In this document: positions 19,601-26,904 of the stretch, piece after piece
Layout of the letters: each line of letters opens with the position of its first letter
Numbering within the stretch: position 1 is the first letter of the stretch
Origin: JADJRH01 sp046351455
GTDB taxonomy: Bacteria; Myxococcota_A; Polyangia; Polyangiales; Polyangiaceae
Direction: 5' to 3'
DNA: 64,000 bases
NCBI GenBank assembly: GCA_046351455.1
Contig: JAXLYM010000031.1
Location: 1 to 64,000 of the forward strand
Made by a program: the position numbers and the translations under genes
Notes under the pieces: generated by a model
The model's input: the letters and a program-made list of their open reading frames with translations, nothing else
Told to the model about the DNA's origin: nothing
Database searches by the model: none

Positions 19601-19866
19601 AGGCCGCGGCGATGACGACGATCCTGACGACGCAGAAGCAGAGCATCGCCGACCTCCTCCAACGCACCAAGCAGCTCCAGCTCCCCGGCCTCGTGGAGGA
19701 GGACGTCCTCCAGCGCGACGCGGACCTGCGCTATCTCCAGGCGCGCCTCGTCGCGATCGACGGCGAGCTCCGCACCGAACCCTCGCGCATCCAGAAGGCC
19801 TACGAAGTCAGCCATTTCCGCGTCACGCCGGTGGGCCTCGTCTACCTCTGGGCGGAGACCGCATGA
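16636..19866 (+). CDS. drmD: DISARM class 1 SNF2-like helicase DrmD
   Basis: The ATG at 16636 overlaps the drmB stop and gives 1076 residues. SNF2/RapA-type motifs are clear: Q-box QTYQLEPLRMAL, Walker A DDVGLGKTIEAGLV (about 133-146), DEAH in FILDEAHAA (about 244-247), motif III LSATPHNGHSGSF, and the second lobe with RILVFTEFTDT, LATDAAREGLNLQ and the motif VI box QRCGRIDRLMQP (about 625). A low-complexity Asp/Ala/Glu/Arg insert lies near residues 435-470. The C-terminal ~400 residues are partly coiled coil. DrmD is the helicase that defines class 1 DISARM. The gene order here (drmA-drmB-drmD-drmMI) differs from the usual drmD-drmMI-drmA-drmB-drmC. Confidence 0.9.
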   Translation: MTPLVTPREGALVRVRQRTYLVERVIDAPSASPVLSLACVDDDAPGERLDVVWSIEPDARELAPPTSAAQPAKGPDDAKTFAAYLLAQRWAAITSTEADLLQSPLRAGIVPQTYQLEPLRMALRLPRVNLFIADDVGLGKTIEAGLVMQELLLRNRIDRVVVACPAAVVLQWRDEMFERFGLSFAVYGQRFVAAVRKERGFRANPWEASRFFLISHSLLRDPDIAAGLRRTLGEHRARSLFILDEAHAAAPSSASTLARDSDTTKAVRDLARRFEHRLFLSATPHNGHSGSFSALMEILDPQRFTRHVPITNRRLLREVMVRRLKTDLEAHTRAPIPKRIVETIEIRDLPEDAPELTLAAKLHDYVEDLAARAKGTPRAETAAHLVSSQLQTRLLSSIAAFARTLRVHAKSAGGKWLAALPPAEPAQPTPQLALFDAGSEADAERADAERADAEAQAHDDRDLDRASRDVAPAVTKSAGDLLREMITIADRHRHTPDARVKALLAWLRDHACPDLPVNGPATRRLAWKPRRILVFTEFTDTLLYLAAQLRAAFGEHEDPGRILTFDGDTDDDDREQIKAHFNDPAHPVRVLLATDAAREGLNLQKACADLFHFDLPWNPARLEQRCGRIDRLMQPAKEVRCWSFFYAQRPEDRVLRALVRKTDVIRGELGAMAEVLGVRVTRLFSRGIRRDEADAMERDVDGLDAAAPGKTDRDAELETVRDTRDIPAQIATLQRLHQKASEHVGLDPDRLLDVVNLGLTLAGKGALQPIPGAPDLLRVPPLAEGKGADPTWLELEDRLRPPRPPKTKPWEWRAETPMRPVTFRSSAVEELPESGPAPVLLHLEHTLVRRALATFRAQGFGEDRLARWTVAVDPTYKRHRVLALGRLSIFGAGATRLHEELIPVTSLWIEGDDPARLQAFRTAEADEKAVAALSEVLARPQRPLPDSVIEKLRAHAARDEEALFAQLQLRAEARIEQATKALAARAEQEAAAMTTILTTQKQSIADLLQRTKQLQLPGLVEEDVLQRDADLRYLQARLVAIDGELRTEPSRIQKAYEVSHFRVTPVGLVYLWAETA

Positions 19867-22800
19867 GCGCCGAGATCTCGCAAGCGGACCTCTCCTACAA
19901 GCACAAGCGGTGGATCGGCTACGTCCAGCCCGAGGGCCTCGTCGTCACGGCGGCGGTGCTCGCGGACGCCTGGATCTTCCCCCCGCGCGATCTCCTCGAC
20001 CTCCAGGAGCGCCTCGCAGAGCTGACGAAGCCCGCGCGCCGCCTCCCCTCGTTCCGCGCGTTCGCCTCGGAATTCCTCGACTGGACCGACGATCTCGCGC
20101 TCTTCGGGGACGCCGTGCCGAAGGAGCTGACGCGGCTCGTCGACGGCCAGGCCACGGCGCCGAGCTTCGTGATCCGCGATCCGGAGAGCGGGGCGCCGAT
20201 CGCGCTCGGCCTTTCGGTGGACGGGATCGACCTCGACGACCGCGCGAAGAAGGGCGCGCGCGTGCTCCTCTCGCCGCACCAGACGCTGGAGCGCCTCCTC
20301 TGGGAGAACGACGCCTCCATCGGCATCGTCGAGAACGGCCGCGACGTCCGCCTCGTGTACGCGCCGCGCGGTGAGAGCGTCGGCCACGCCACGTTCCGGC
20401 TCGACGACATGCTCTCCGCCGCGGCGTGGACGGCCGGCCGCGAGATCCTCGGCGCGCTCCTGATGCTCCTCTCGGCGCGCCGCTTCGAGGGCAGCGAGCC
20501 CGAAAAGCGCCTCCCCGCGTTGCTCCAGAAGAGCCGCGAGTACCAGAGCACCGTGTCGGCGGCGCTGCGCGAGCAGGTGCTGGACGCGCTCGGCGCCCTC
20601 CTCCGCGGCTTCGAAGAGGCCGACGCCCGCGCGGACGGAGCGGTCCTCGCCGGGCTGCTTGCGGGCAAGGGGTTGCGGGACGTCTACGCGGGCCTCGTGA
20701 CGGTGATCATGCGCCTCGTCTTCCTCCTGTACGCGGAGGAGAAGGGCCTGCTCCCGCTGCACGATCCGCTGTACGCGCAGGCCTATTCGCTGCGGGGCCT
20801 CTTCGACCGGCTGGAGCGCGACCGGGACGAGCACGGCGCCACGCAGAAGCAGCGGTTCGGGGCGTGGGCGCACCTCGTGAGCTTGTTTCGGCTGCTCCAC
20901 GGGGGTGTCCGCGCGGCGACGGGCCTCACGTTGCCGGCGCGCCGCGGCGACCTCTTCGACCCGGAGCGCTACCCGTTCCTGGAGGGCCGCACCCTCACGC
21001 GCCAGACGACGGACCCGCTCGACGTGCCGCGCGTGTCGGACGCGACGGTGCGGGAGGTCCTCTCCAGCCTGGCCCTCTACAAGGGCGAGCGCCTGCTGTA
21101 CCGGGGCCTCGACGTCGAGCACATCGGCGGCGTGTACGAGGGCCTGATGGGGTTCGACGTGCTCGTGACGGAGGGCCGGAGCGCGTGCCTTCAGCCGCAG
21201 CACGTGGTGGTGGACCTCGACGCCCTCGCGAAGATGCCCGGGGCGGAGCGGCTGCGTCACTTGAAGGCGGAGGCCGGGATCGACCTCAAGGACAAGGCGG
21301 CGGCCGAGGTGCGCGGCGCGGCGGACGCGGAGGCGCTGTTCGGGGCGCTGAGCCGCCGCATTTCGCCGCGTCGCCCGGGGTTCTTGCCGGGGGGGACGCT
21401 GGTGCTCCAGCCGGGCCAGGAGCGCCGCCGGACGGGCTCGCACTACACGCCGCGGGCCTTGACGCGCCCCATCGTGGAGACGGCGTTGCGCCCGATCTGG
21501 GAGCGCCTCGGCCCCGAGGTGACGCCGCAGCAGATCCTGGACTTGAAGATCTGCGACCCGGCGATGGGCTCCGGTGCGTTCTTGGTGGAGGCGTGCCGCC
21601 AGCTCGCGGGCAAGCTCTCGGAGGCGTGGCGCCGGACGGGCGAGACATTGAATCTGCCGCCGGACGAAGACGCCTTGTTGCACGCGCGGCGACTCGTGGC
21701 GCAGCGGTGTTTGTACGGGGTCGACAAGAACCCGCTGGCGGTGGATTTGGCGCGCGTCTCGTTGTGGTTGGAGACGTTCGCGAGCGAGCACCCGTTCACG
21801 TTCGTGGACCACGCGCTGCGGTGCGGCGACTCCTTGGTGGGTTTGTCGCGCGAGCAGATTTTTAACTTGGCCTTCGTGCCGGGCAAGGGGGCGTCGGCGA
21901 CGGAGCAGGCGCGCAATCAGCTTTATTTGGCGGTGACGCGGGCAGAGAGGCTGAGGGCCCAGATTCACGCTCTGGGCGACCCGCCGGACAACGACGAGCT
22001 GGACCGCCTGTGGCAGGACGCGAACCAGGCTCTTCAAAGAGTGCGGACCATCGGAGACGCGATGGTGGCCAGTTACTTCGAGGGGGAGAGTGACAAGGAC
22101 CGAAAGAAGGGTTTGGAGGAGCTGCGGACGAGAGCGGTGGGCTGGCTCCAGGACCAGCAGCGGCGCGACGAGGAGGACGAGCGGATCGCGAAGGGGGAGC
22201 GGACGCTCGACGAGCGGACCGAGGCAGAGAAGGAGAGGTCGCGGGAGATCGCGCACGAGATGAGGCGTCTTGTGGACGGCCTGCGCGAGGTGGGGGCGCA
22301 CCCGGTGACGCCGTTCCACTGGGAGATTGAGTTTCCCGAGGTGTTCTCCAGGGAGAATGGGGGGTTTGATTGTTTTGTGGGGAACCCGCCGTTTGCCGGG
22401 AAGAACAGCGTGGCCGCCAGCAACCGGAGTTACTACTGCGATTGGCTCAAGGAAACCAACGAAGGAGCCCACGGAAACAGCGACCTTGTTGCGTACTTCT
22501 TCCGGCGTGCGTTTCAATACATGCAAGTCGGGGGAACGTTTGGGCTCATCGCAACGAACACAATATCGCAAGGAGACACCAAAGCGACCGGGCTCTTCTG
22601 GATTCGGAAGAACGCGGGGAATATCTACAGCGCGCAACGAAGGCTAGCTTGGCCGGGAGCCGCCGCCGTCGTTGTCAGCGTGGTTCATGTGCACAAGGGT
22701 CGCTTCTTCGGGCGCCCCCAGCTCGACGGCAAAGATGTAGACGTAATAACCTCTTTTCTTTTCCATCGAGGAAGCGACGAAGCGCCTGGCGTGCTCGCTA

Positions 22801-23885
22801 GTAACCACGGTCGTAGCTACGGCGGCTCCTTCATTCTGGGCATCGGGTTCGTTTTCGATGACGATAGCGTTAAGGATGGTGCTTCATCCTTTGCGGAGAT
22901 GAGGGCTTTGATCGGCAAGGACCCTCGCAACGCAGAGCGAATCCGGAAATACCTCGGAGGAGAAGATCTCAATACAAGTCCTACCCAGGACACATCCCGG
23001 TACATCATCGATTTCGGTGAAATGTCGCGAGAAGAAGCAAGCAGATGGCCCGACCTTTTCGAGATTACCGAAAGGAAGGTTAAATTCTCGCGACGAAACG
23101 TTCCGAGACGTGACCGGCGGGAAACGTGGTGGTTGCATGCGACCCGAGCTCCCGAGGTGCACAAGTTCTTGGAGAGTCATGGCCAGTGTCTCGCAACAGC
23201 GCATGTTGCCAGCCACCTAACGTTCTGCTTTGTTGAGTCGGGCCGAGTATTCTCGAACACCATCGTAAATATCCTACTTGAAACCAATGGTTCATTCACT
23301 CTCCTTCAATCCGTAGTACACGAGGCATGGGTACGTTTCGTTGGCTCCTCGCTTGAGGACCGGCTCCGCTATGCGCCTACCGACTGCTTCGAAACCTTCC
23401 CTTTCCCCCCGCCCGGCGATCCTCGCACCCTGGACACCCATCATCCGGCCCTCGAATCCATCGGAAAGCGCTACTACGACTTCCGCGCCGAGCTCATGAT
23501 TCGCCACAACGAGGGCCTGACCAAGACCTACAACCACTTTCACGACCCCGAAGACCACCGCCCCGACATCGTGCAGCTGCGGGCGCTCCACGCGGAGATG
23601 GATCGCGCCGTCCTCGATGCGTACGGCTGGACCGATCTCCGCCCGGCTTACGACTTCCGCCCTCAGCTCGACGAATCCACCCGCTACACCTGGGACGACG
23701 CCGCCCGCGACGAGGTGCTGGGCCGCCTGCTCGACTTGAACCGCCGCTACGCCGCCGAAGAAGCCGCCGCGAAGGAAGCCGCCGCCCCACCCCCCAAGAA
23801 ACAAAAGCCCGCCGCCCCGTCCGCCAAGAAGCCCCCCCGCCCCCCCAAAAAAGGCGACCCCGGCGGCCAAACCAACCTCTTCTGA
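19863..23885 (+). CDS. drmMI: DISARM class 1 adenine DNA methylase DrmMI
   Basis: The ATG overlaps the drmD stop (ATGA) and gives 1340 residues. Residues about 14-226 resemble the N-terminus of the operon's ATPase (HKRW / EGLVVT / FP / PKEL, then PEKRLPALLQKSRE). The N6-adenine methylase core has motif I KICDPAMGSGAFLVEA (about 563-578), a GVDKNPLAVDLARVSLWLET segment and motif IV FVGNPPFAGK (NPPF about 841). The target recognition part (about 825-1180) is markedly richer in A/T than the rest of the gene. A Pro/Lys/Ala-rich tail ends the protein. It should mark host DNA to protect it from the system. The closest alternative is an Eco57I-like type IIG/ISP methylase, but no nuclease motif is seen. 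Confidence 0.9.
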   Translation: MSAEISQADLSYKHKRWIGYVQPEGLVVTAAVLADAWIFPPRDLLDLQERLAELTKPARRLPSFRAFASEFLDWTDDLALFGDAVPKELTRLVDGQATAPSFVIRDPESGAPIALGLSVDGIDLDDRAKKGARVLLSPHQTLERLLWENDASIGIVENGRDVRLVYAPRGESVGHATFRLDDMLSAAAWTAGREILGALLMLLSARRFEGSEPEKRLPALLQKSREYQSTVSAALREQVLDALGALLRGFEEADARADGAVLAGLLAGKGLRDVYAGLVTVIMRLVFLLYAEEKGLLPLHDPLYAQAYSLRGLFDRLERDRDEHGATQKQRFGAWAHLVSLFRLLHGGVRAATGLTLPARRGDLFDPERYPFLEGRTLTRQTTDPLDVPRVSDATVREVLSSLALYKGERLLYRGLDVEHIGGVYEGLMGFDVLVTEGRSACLQPQHVVVDLDALAKMPGAERLRHLKAEAGIDLKDKAAAEVRGAADAEALFGALSRRISPRRPGFLPGGTLVLQPGQERRRTGSHYTPRALTRPIVETALRPIWERLGPEVTPQQILDLKICDPAMGSGAFLVEACRQLAGKLSEAWRRTGETLNLPPDEDALLHARRLVAQRCLYGVDKNPLAVDLARVSLWLETFASEHPFTFVDHALRCGDSLVGLSREQIFNLAFVPGKGASATEQARNQLYLAVTRAERLRAQIHALGDPPDNDELDRLWQDANQALQRVRTIGDAMVASYFEGESDKDRKKGLEELRTRAVGWLQDQQRRDEEDERIAKGERTLDERTEAEKERSREIAHEMRRLVDGLREVGAHPVTPFHWEIEFPEVFSRENGGFDCFVGNPPFAGKNSVAASNRSYYCDWLKETNEGAHGNSDLVAYFFRRAFQYMQVGGTFGLIATNTISQGDTKATGLFWIRKNAGNIYSAQRRLAWPGAAAVVVSVVHVHKGRFFGRPQLDGKDVDVITSFLFHRGSDEAPGVLASNHGRSYGGSFILGIGFVFDDDSVKDGASSFAEMRALIGKDPRNAERIRKYLGGEDLNTSPTQDTSRYIIDFGEMSREEASRWPDLFEITERKVKFSRRNVPRRDRRETWWLHATRAPEVHKFLESHGQCLATAHVASHLTFCFVESGRVFSNTIVNILLETNGSFTLLQSVVHEAWVRFVGSSLEDRLRYAPTDCFETFPFPPPGDPRTLDTHHPALESIGKRYYDFRAELMIRHNEGLTKTYNHFHDPEDHRPDIVQLRALHAEMDRAVLDAYGWTDLRPAYDFRPQLDESTRYTWDDAARDEVLGRLLDLNRRYAAEEAAAKEAAAPPPKKQKPAAPSAKKPPRPPKKGDPGGQTNLF
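22330..23400 (+). other. lower-GC block coding for the DrmMI target recognition region
   Basis: Within drmMI, bases about 22330-23400 contain many A/T-ending codons and A/T runs (for example around 22735-22770 and 23200-23300). The flanks at 21000-21800 and 23440-23880 have the usual G/C-ending codons. The reading frame stays open. The block matches the expected target recognition domain after the NPPF motif. Recent exchange of specificity by recombination is a plausible reading. Confidence 0.6.
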
Positions 23886-23946
23886 CCTCCTCCGCCCCGA
23901 GCCATTCGACCCCCCCGCCCGGCGACTTCTGAAGTAACCTCACCGC

Positions 23947-24531
23947 ATGTCCGCCGCCGAGAAGGTCCACCGCGCCACCCTCGCCGACCTGCTGGCCATC
24001 CCGGAAGACAAGCGCGACCACGAGATCATCAACGGTGAGCTCGTCAAGCGCGCCTCGCCGAGCTTCGACCACGGCGACGCGCAGATGATGTTGGGCTCAG
24101 ACGTGATCCGCATCTACGGCCGCCGGCCAGAGGGGAAAGGCCCCGGCGGATGGTGGATCGTCGCCGACGTGGAGATCCTCTTGGAGGAGAACGAGATCTA
24201 TCGTCCGGACCTCGTCGGATGGCGGCGCGACCGGGTGCCCACCCGACCCAAGATGTGGCCTGTCGACGTGCGCCCCGACTGGGTTTGTGAGATCCTCTCC
24301 CCGTCCAACGCCCGCAACGACACCATCCGAAAGATGCGCGTCTACCACCGCGCCGGTGTCCCCCACTACTGGATCGCCGACCCTCAGGAACAGACGCTGA
24401 CGGTGTACCGCCACAGCCCCGACGGTTACACGGTCCTCCTCATCGCCGAGCGAGGCGACCGCGTCCGCCCCGAGCCTTTCACGGAGCTGGAGCTCGACCT
24501 CGCCGCCCTCTTCGGCGACCCCGACGAGTAG
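23947..24531 (+). CDS. Uma2 family PD-(D/E)XK endonuclease-like protein
   Basis: This is a 194-residue protein of the Uma2 (DUF820) family. It has the start pattern TLADLLAIPEDKRDHEIINGE and the active-site elements YRPDLVGW (Asp), DWVCEILSPSN (Glu) and RKMRVYHRAGVPHYWIADP, with the family's conserved Lys/Tyr/Gly. The family has a PD-(D/E)XK nuclease fold and is strongly expanded in cyanobacteria and some myxobacteria. Its biological role is unknown. It begins 61 bp after drmMI on the same strand, so read-through from the defence operon is possible, but there is no overlap as between the drm genes. Membership in the system is doubtful. Confidence 0.88.
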   Translation: MSAAEKVHRATLADLLAIPEDKRDHEIINGELVKRASPSFDHGDAQMMLGSDVIRIYGRRPEGKGPGGWWIVADVEILLEENEIYRPDLVGWRRDRVPTRPKMWPVDVRPDWVCEILSPSNARNDTIRKMRVYHRAGVPHYWIADPQEQTLTVYRHSPDGYTVLLIAERGDRVRPEPFTELELDLAALFGDPDE

Positions 24532-24599
24532 CCGCCTCCTCACCTCACGACACGGCCTTTCCCCACCTCACGACACGCCGTCTCCCGCGGCCCCGCGGC

Positions 24600-25496
24600 C
24601 TACTCGAAGACGTCCGCAGCCGACTTCGCGGTGGGGACGCGCTCCATCCAGCGGCTGAGCACGACCAGGTCGTCGCACGCCTCGATGCGCGCCAGATCTT
24701 GCGGCCCGAACACGATCCCCAGCGCCCGAGCCAGCTTGAAGAGCATCTCCCGCGCCCCCTCCGCGCGACCTTTCGCGACGCCTTCCGCGATGCCTTCCGC
24801 GCGACCTTCCGCGCGGCCATCGGCGAGGACGCTCTCCCACGCGGCCTCGTCCTTGATCCGCGCCAGCTCGTCGGGGGAGACGGAGCGCGAGCCGATCGCG
24901 CCGATCACGCGCTTCAAGAGGTCGTCCCGGTACTGGCCTTCGTCGATGACGCCGTCCAGCGAGTCGGCGATGAGCTCCATCCACCTCCGCGCGGCCGGCG
25001 GCGTCTGATCATTGATGTTCTTGGGATTTAGGAACACCAGCCGATGACACAAGACGCCGAGTTTGTTCCCCTGCTCATTCACCGGGTCCATATCGGTCAC
25101 GGCCACAGAGAAGGACAGTCGCTCATCCCGCGGCGGCGTCGTCAACACCACCACCGTGTACACCGTGCGCGCCGTCCGATAATCGCGGTGCTCCGTGATC
25201 TGCTCCACGATGCTCACCGCGTGGTAGTGTAGAAATCGCTCGAAGAAATCCGGCTCCCGGATGTGCTGGATCTCCACGATCGTCCGGTGCGCCACGTCCT
25301 CGGCGAAGAGGTCGTACGTCACGTTGACCCGGCCGACCGTCTCGGGATACCGGAACTCCTGGTGGACGACGTCGACCTTGATGGGCACCCCGAGCACGTC
25401 GCTCACGAAGGCCGAGAACACCTCGTGATCGCCGAACGCCTTCTTGAAGATGGTCCCGAAGCGCAGGGGGATGACCTTCACCATGGGCGCCATCAT
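24600..25496 (-). CDS. Rpn / PD-(D/E)XK family putative transposase-nuclease
   Basis: This 298-residue protein matches the Rpn / PDDEXK_2 family: VIPLRFGTIFKKAFGDHEVF at the start, YDLFAED ... IVEIQHI (Asp, then E-x-Q in place of E-x-K), FFERFLHYHAVSIVEQI, and a middle VVLTTPP strand. Residues about 225-250 form short repeats of the GRAEG / GIAEG / GVAKG type, a helical linker common in this family. An in-frame ATG four codons downstream (25484) is an equally likely start. These proteins promote RecA-independent recombination in E. coli and are often found near mobile or defence DNA. The gene converges on the Uma2 gene, 68 bp away. Confidence 0.85.
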   Translation of the reverse strand: MMAPMVKVIPLRFGTIFKKAFGDHEVFSAFVSDVLGVPIKVDVVHQEFRYPETVGRVNVTYDLFAEDVAHRTIVEIQHIREPDFFERFLHYHAVSIVEQITEHRDYRTARTVYTVVVLTTPPRDERLSFSVAVTDMDPVNEQGNKLGVLCHRLVFLNPKNINDQTPPAARRWMELIADSLDGVIDEGQYRDDLLKRVIGAIGSRSVSPDELARIKDEAAWESVLADGRAEGRAEGIAEGVAKGRAEGAREMLFKLARALGIVFGPQDLARIEACDDLVVLSRWMERVPTAKSAADVFE

Positions 25497-25544
25497 TCAC
25501 GCGCCGCGCCCGCACGCAAGCCCCAGGAGCCTCCCCCCCGCCTC

Positions 25545-25795
25545 CACCCCAAACTTTGAGGCCCGAGGAGACTCCCCTCCTCCTCGCTTCGCAAAGTTTG
25601 CGAACCAAGGGAGACCTGGGTCTTCTCTTTTCGCAAAGTTTGCGAACCCCTCCAGACTTCCCTCTTCGCCCGACTCAACGGTTGCGACGACCGGGAGACC
25701 TGCCTCTTCCCTCCGTCCCAAAGCTTGCGACGAGCACGAGACTTCCCTCTTCCGGCGACTCAACGTTTGCGACGACCGAGAGACTTGCCCCCACA
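25545..25795. repeat. 42-bp tandem repeat, six degenerate units, in a 533-bp intergenic region
   Basis: Six units are anchored by a TTTGCGA-like core whose G lies at 25558, 25600, 25642, 25684, 25727 and 25769, a period of 42 bp with one step of 43. Each unit reads roughly CAAAGTTTGCGA, then GGGAGACCT or GAGACTTCC, then a CCTCTTC-type tract. The whole gap between the Rpn gene and the next gene (25497-26029) holds no convincing gene: all frames give Ser/Arg/Pro-rich 14-residue periodic peptides. The function is unknown. Confidence 0.8.
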
Positions 25796-26029
25796 CCGGC
25801 ACCGGAAAAATCGACGCGTCCGAGATCGATTTGGTGGAATGCCGCTCTGATCGGCGGCGTCAGACTCGCCGCGACCGCGATCGGCGGCCGCGCAAGACGT
25901 CTCCGGCGTCACCGTGAGGGAACGCATCGCCCGGAGCAACGTCGGTGTCACTCGCCCGCGCGAGCAGAGCGGCAGTCCGTCCGCTCGTTTCCACTCCTCC
26001 AATTTCCACCGAGACAAGGCAGGAAGACC

Positions 26030-26878
26030 GTGAGCAAGTCCATCCAGAAGAAGGTCGCAGAGAAGGTCACCGAGAAGGCCACTACCCCCTTCCACAGCGA
26101 GAACGCCAAAGCGTGCTTCGAGCACTTCGAGCCGATGGCGCGCGCCGTCCCCGAAGAGGGGCTGGAGCCGTTCCGACTCAACATCGATGTCGTGCGGGTC
26201 AATGTGCTCCGCGGCGTCGAGGCCATTGTCCCGCACGTGGAGACGATCCGCCGCAAGCTGCCGGAGTGCGCCGTGCACGAGATCCTGGAGGTGCACGAGG
26301 TCGCCCTGGGCCTCCTCGTCGCGGCGAACAAGGTGATCCCGCAGGTCAGCGACGGCGAGATCGACGCGCGGCTCTCGGCGCTGCGGCCGCTGCGGGAGGC
26401 GGGGCTGCGGCAGCTGGAGGTGTTCTCGCTCCTGGGCAAGCTCGACAAGAAGGTGCCCGCCAAGATCCGGAAGGGGAAAGGCTCGCTCGACGCCGCGCAG
26501 GACGCGGTCGCCATCGCGGCGGCGTTCCACGATCACCAGAAGGCGCTCGCGGGACAGCACCCGTTCTCGCCGGAGCTGCTCGACAAGATGAGCGAGGACG
26601 GCACCTGGCTCGTGAAGGCGCTGAAGCCGAAGAACGCCGCCAAGGGCGTGTCCACCGGCCGGGATCCGGCGGCGATCCTCCGCGACCAGTTCGGCGCGCT
26701 GCTCACGTCGCGGTACGAGGAGCTGCAACACGCGGGCGTCGTCGTGTTCGGGCTCAAGAACCTGGAGGACCACATCCCGGCGCTCGGCGCGCGCGCGGCC
26801 GCCACCCGCGGAGAGCCGGAGAGCGACGCCACCCCGCCGGCCGCCCCTGTCCCGGCGCCCGCTCCCCAAGACAAGTGA
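26030..26878 (+). CDS. hypothetical helical protein
   Basis: A GTG at 26030 with an AGGAAG ribosome site gives 282 residues. The N-terminus is Lys/Glu rich (SKSIQKKVAEKVTEKATT). The middle part is helical, with regular hydrophobic spacing (EILEVHEVALGLLVAANKVI, LREAGLRQLEVFSLLGKL). The C-terminus is a Pro/Ala-rich tail (about residues 262-282). No signal peptide or membrane segment is visible. I do not recognise the family. The preceding 42-bp repeat array may lie in its leader. The next gene is 26 bp downstream on the same strand, so co-transcription with the HTH regulator is possible. Confidence 0.72.
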   Translation: MSKSIQKKVAEKVTEKATTPFHSENAKACFEHFEPMARAVPEEGLEPFRLNIDVVRVNVLRGVEAIVPHVETIRRKLPECAVHEILEVHEVALGLLVAANKVIPQVSDGEIDARLSALRPLREAGLRQLEVFSLLGKLDKKVPAKIRKGKGSLDAAQDAVAIAAAFHDHQKALAGQHPFSPELLDKMSEDGTWLVKALKPKNAAKGVSTGRDPAAILRDQFGALLTSRYEELQHAGVVVFGLKNLEDHIPALGARAAATRGEPESDATPPAAPVPAPAPQDK

Positions 26879-26904
26879 TCTGACCCGCATGGTAGATTCG
26901 CGGC

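Noticed and set aside
15316..19866. One very long plus-strand open frame of about 1500 codons
   Set aside because: Its first 440 codons are an Arg/Pro/Ala-rich shadow of drmB in another frame. The real gene begins at 16636, where the SNF2 homology and the ATGA overlap start.
24600..25496. The Rpn-type protein as the missing DrmC
   Set aside because: DrmC is a PLD-fold protein with HKD motifs. This one has a PD-(D/E)XK-type site, lies on the opposite strand and is outside the operon.
25545..25795. CRISPR array
   Set aside because: The units are directly adjacent and degenerate along their whole length, with no unique spacers between conserved repeats and no cas genes near.
25556..26878. A 440-codon gene starting inside the 42-bp repeats
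   Set aside because: The first 150 codons are Pro/Arg/Ser-rich repeat translation. The GTG at 26030 has a ribosome site and begins the helical protein.
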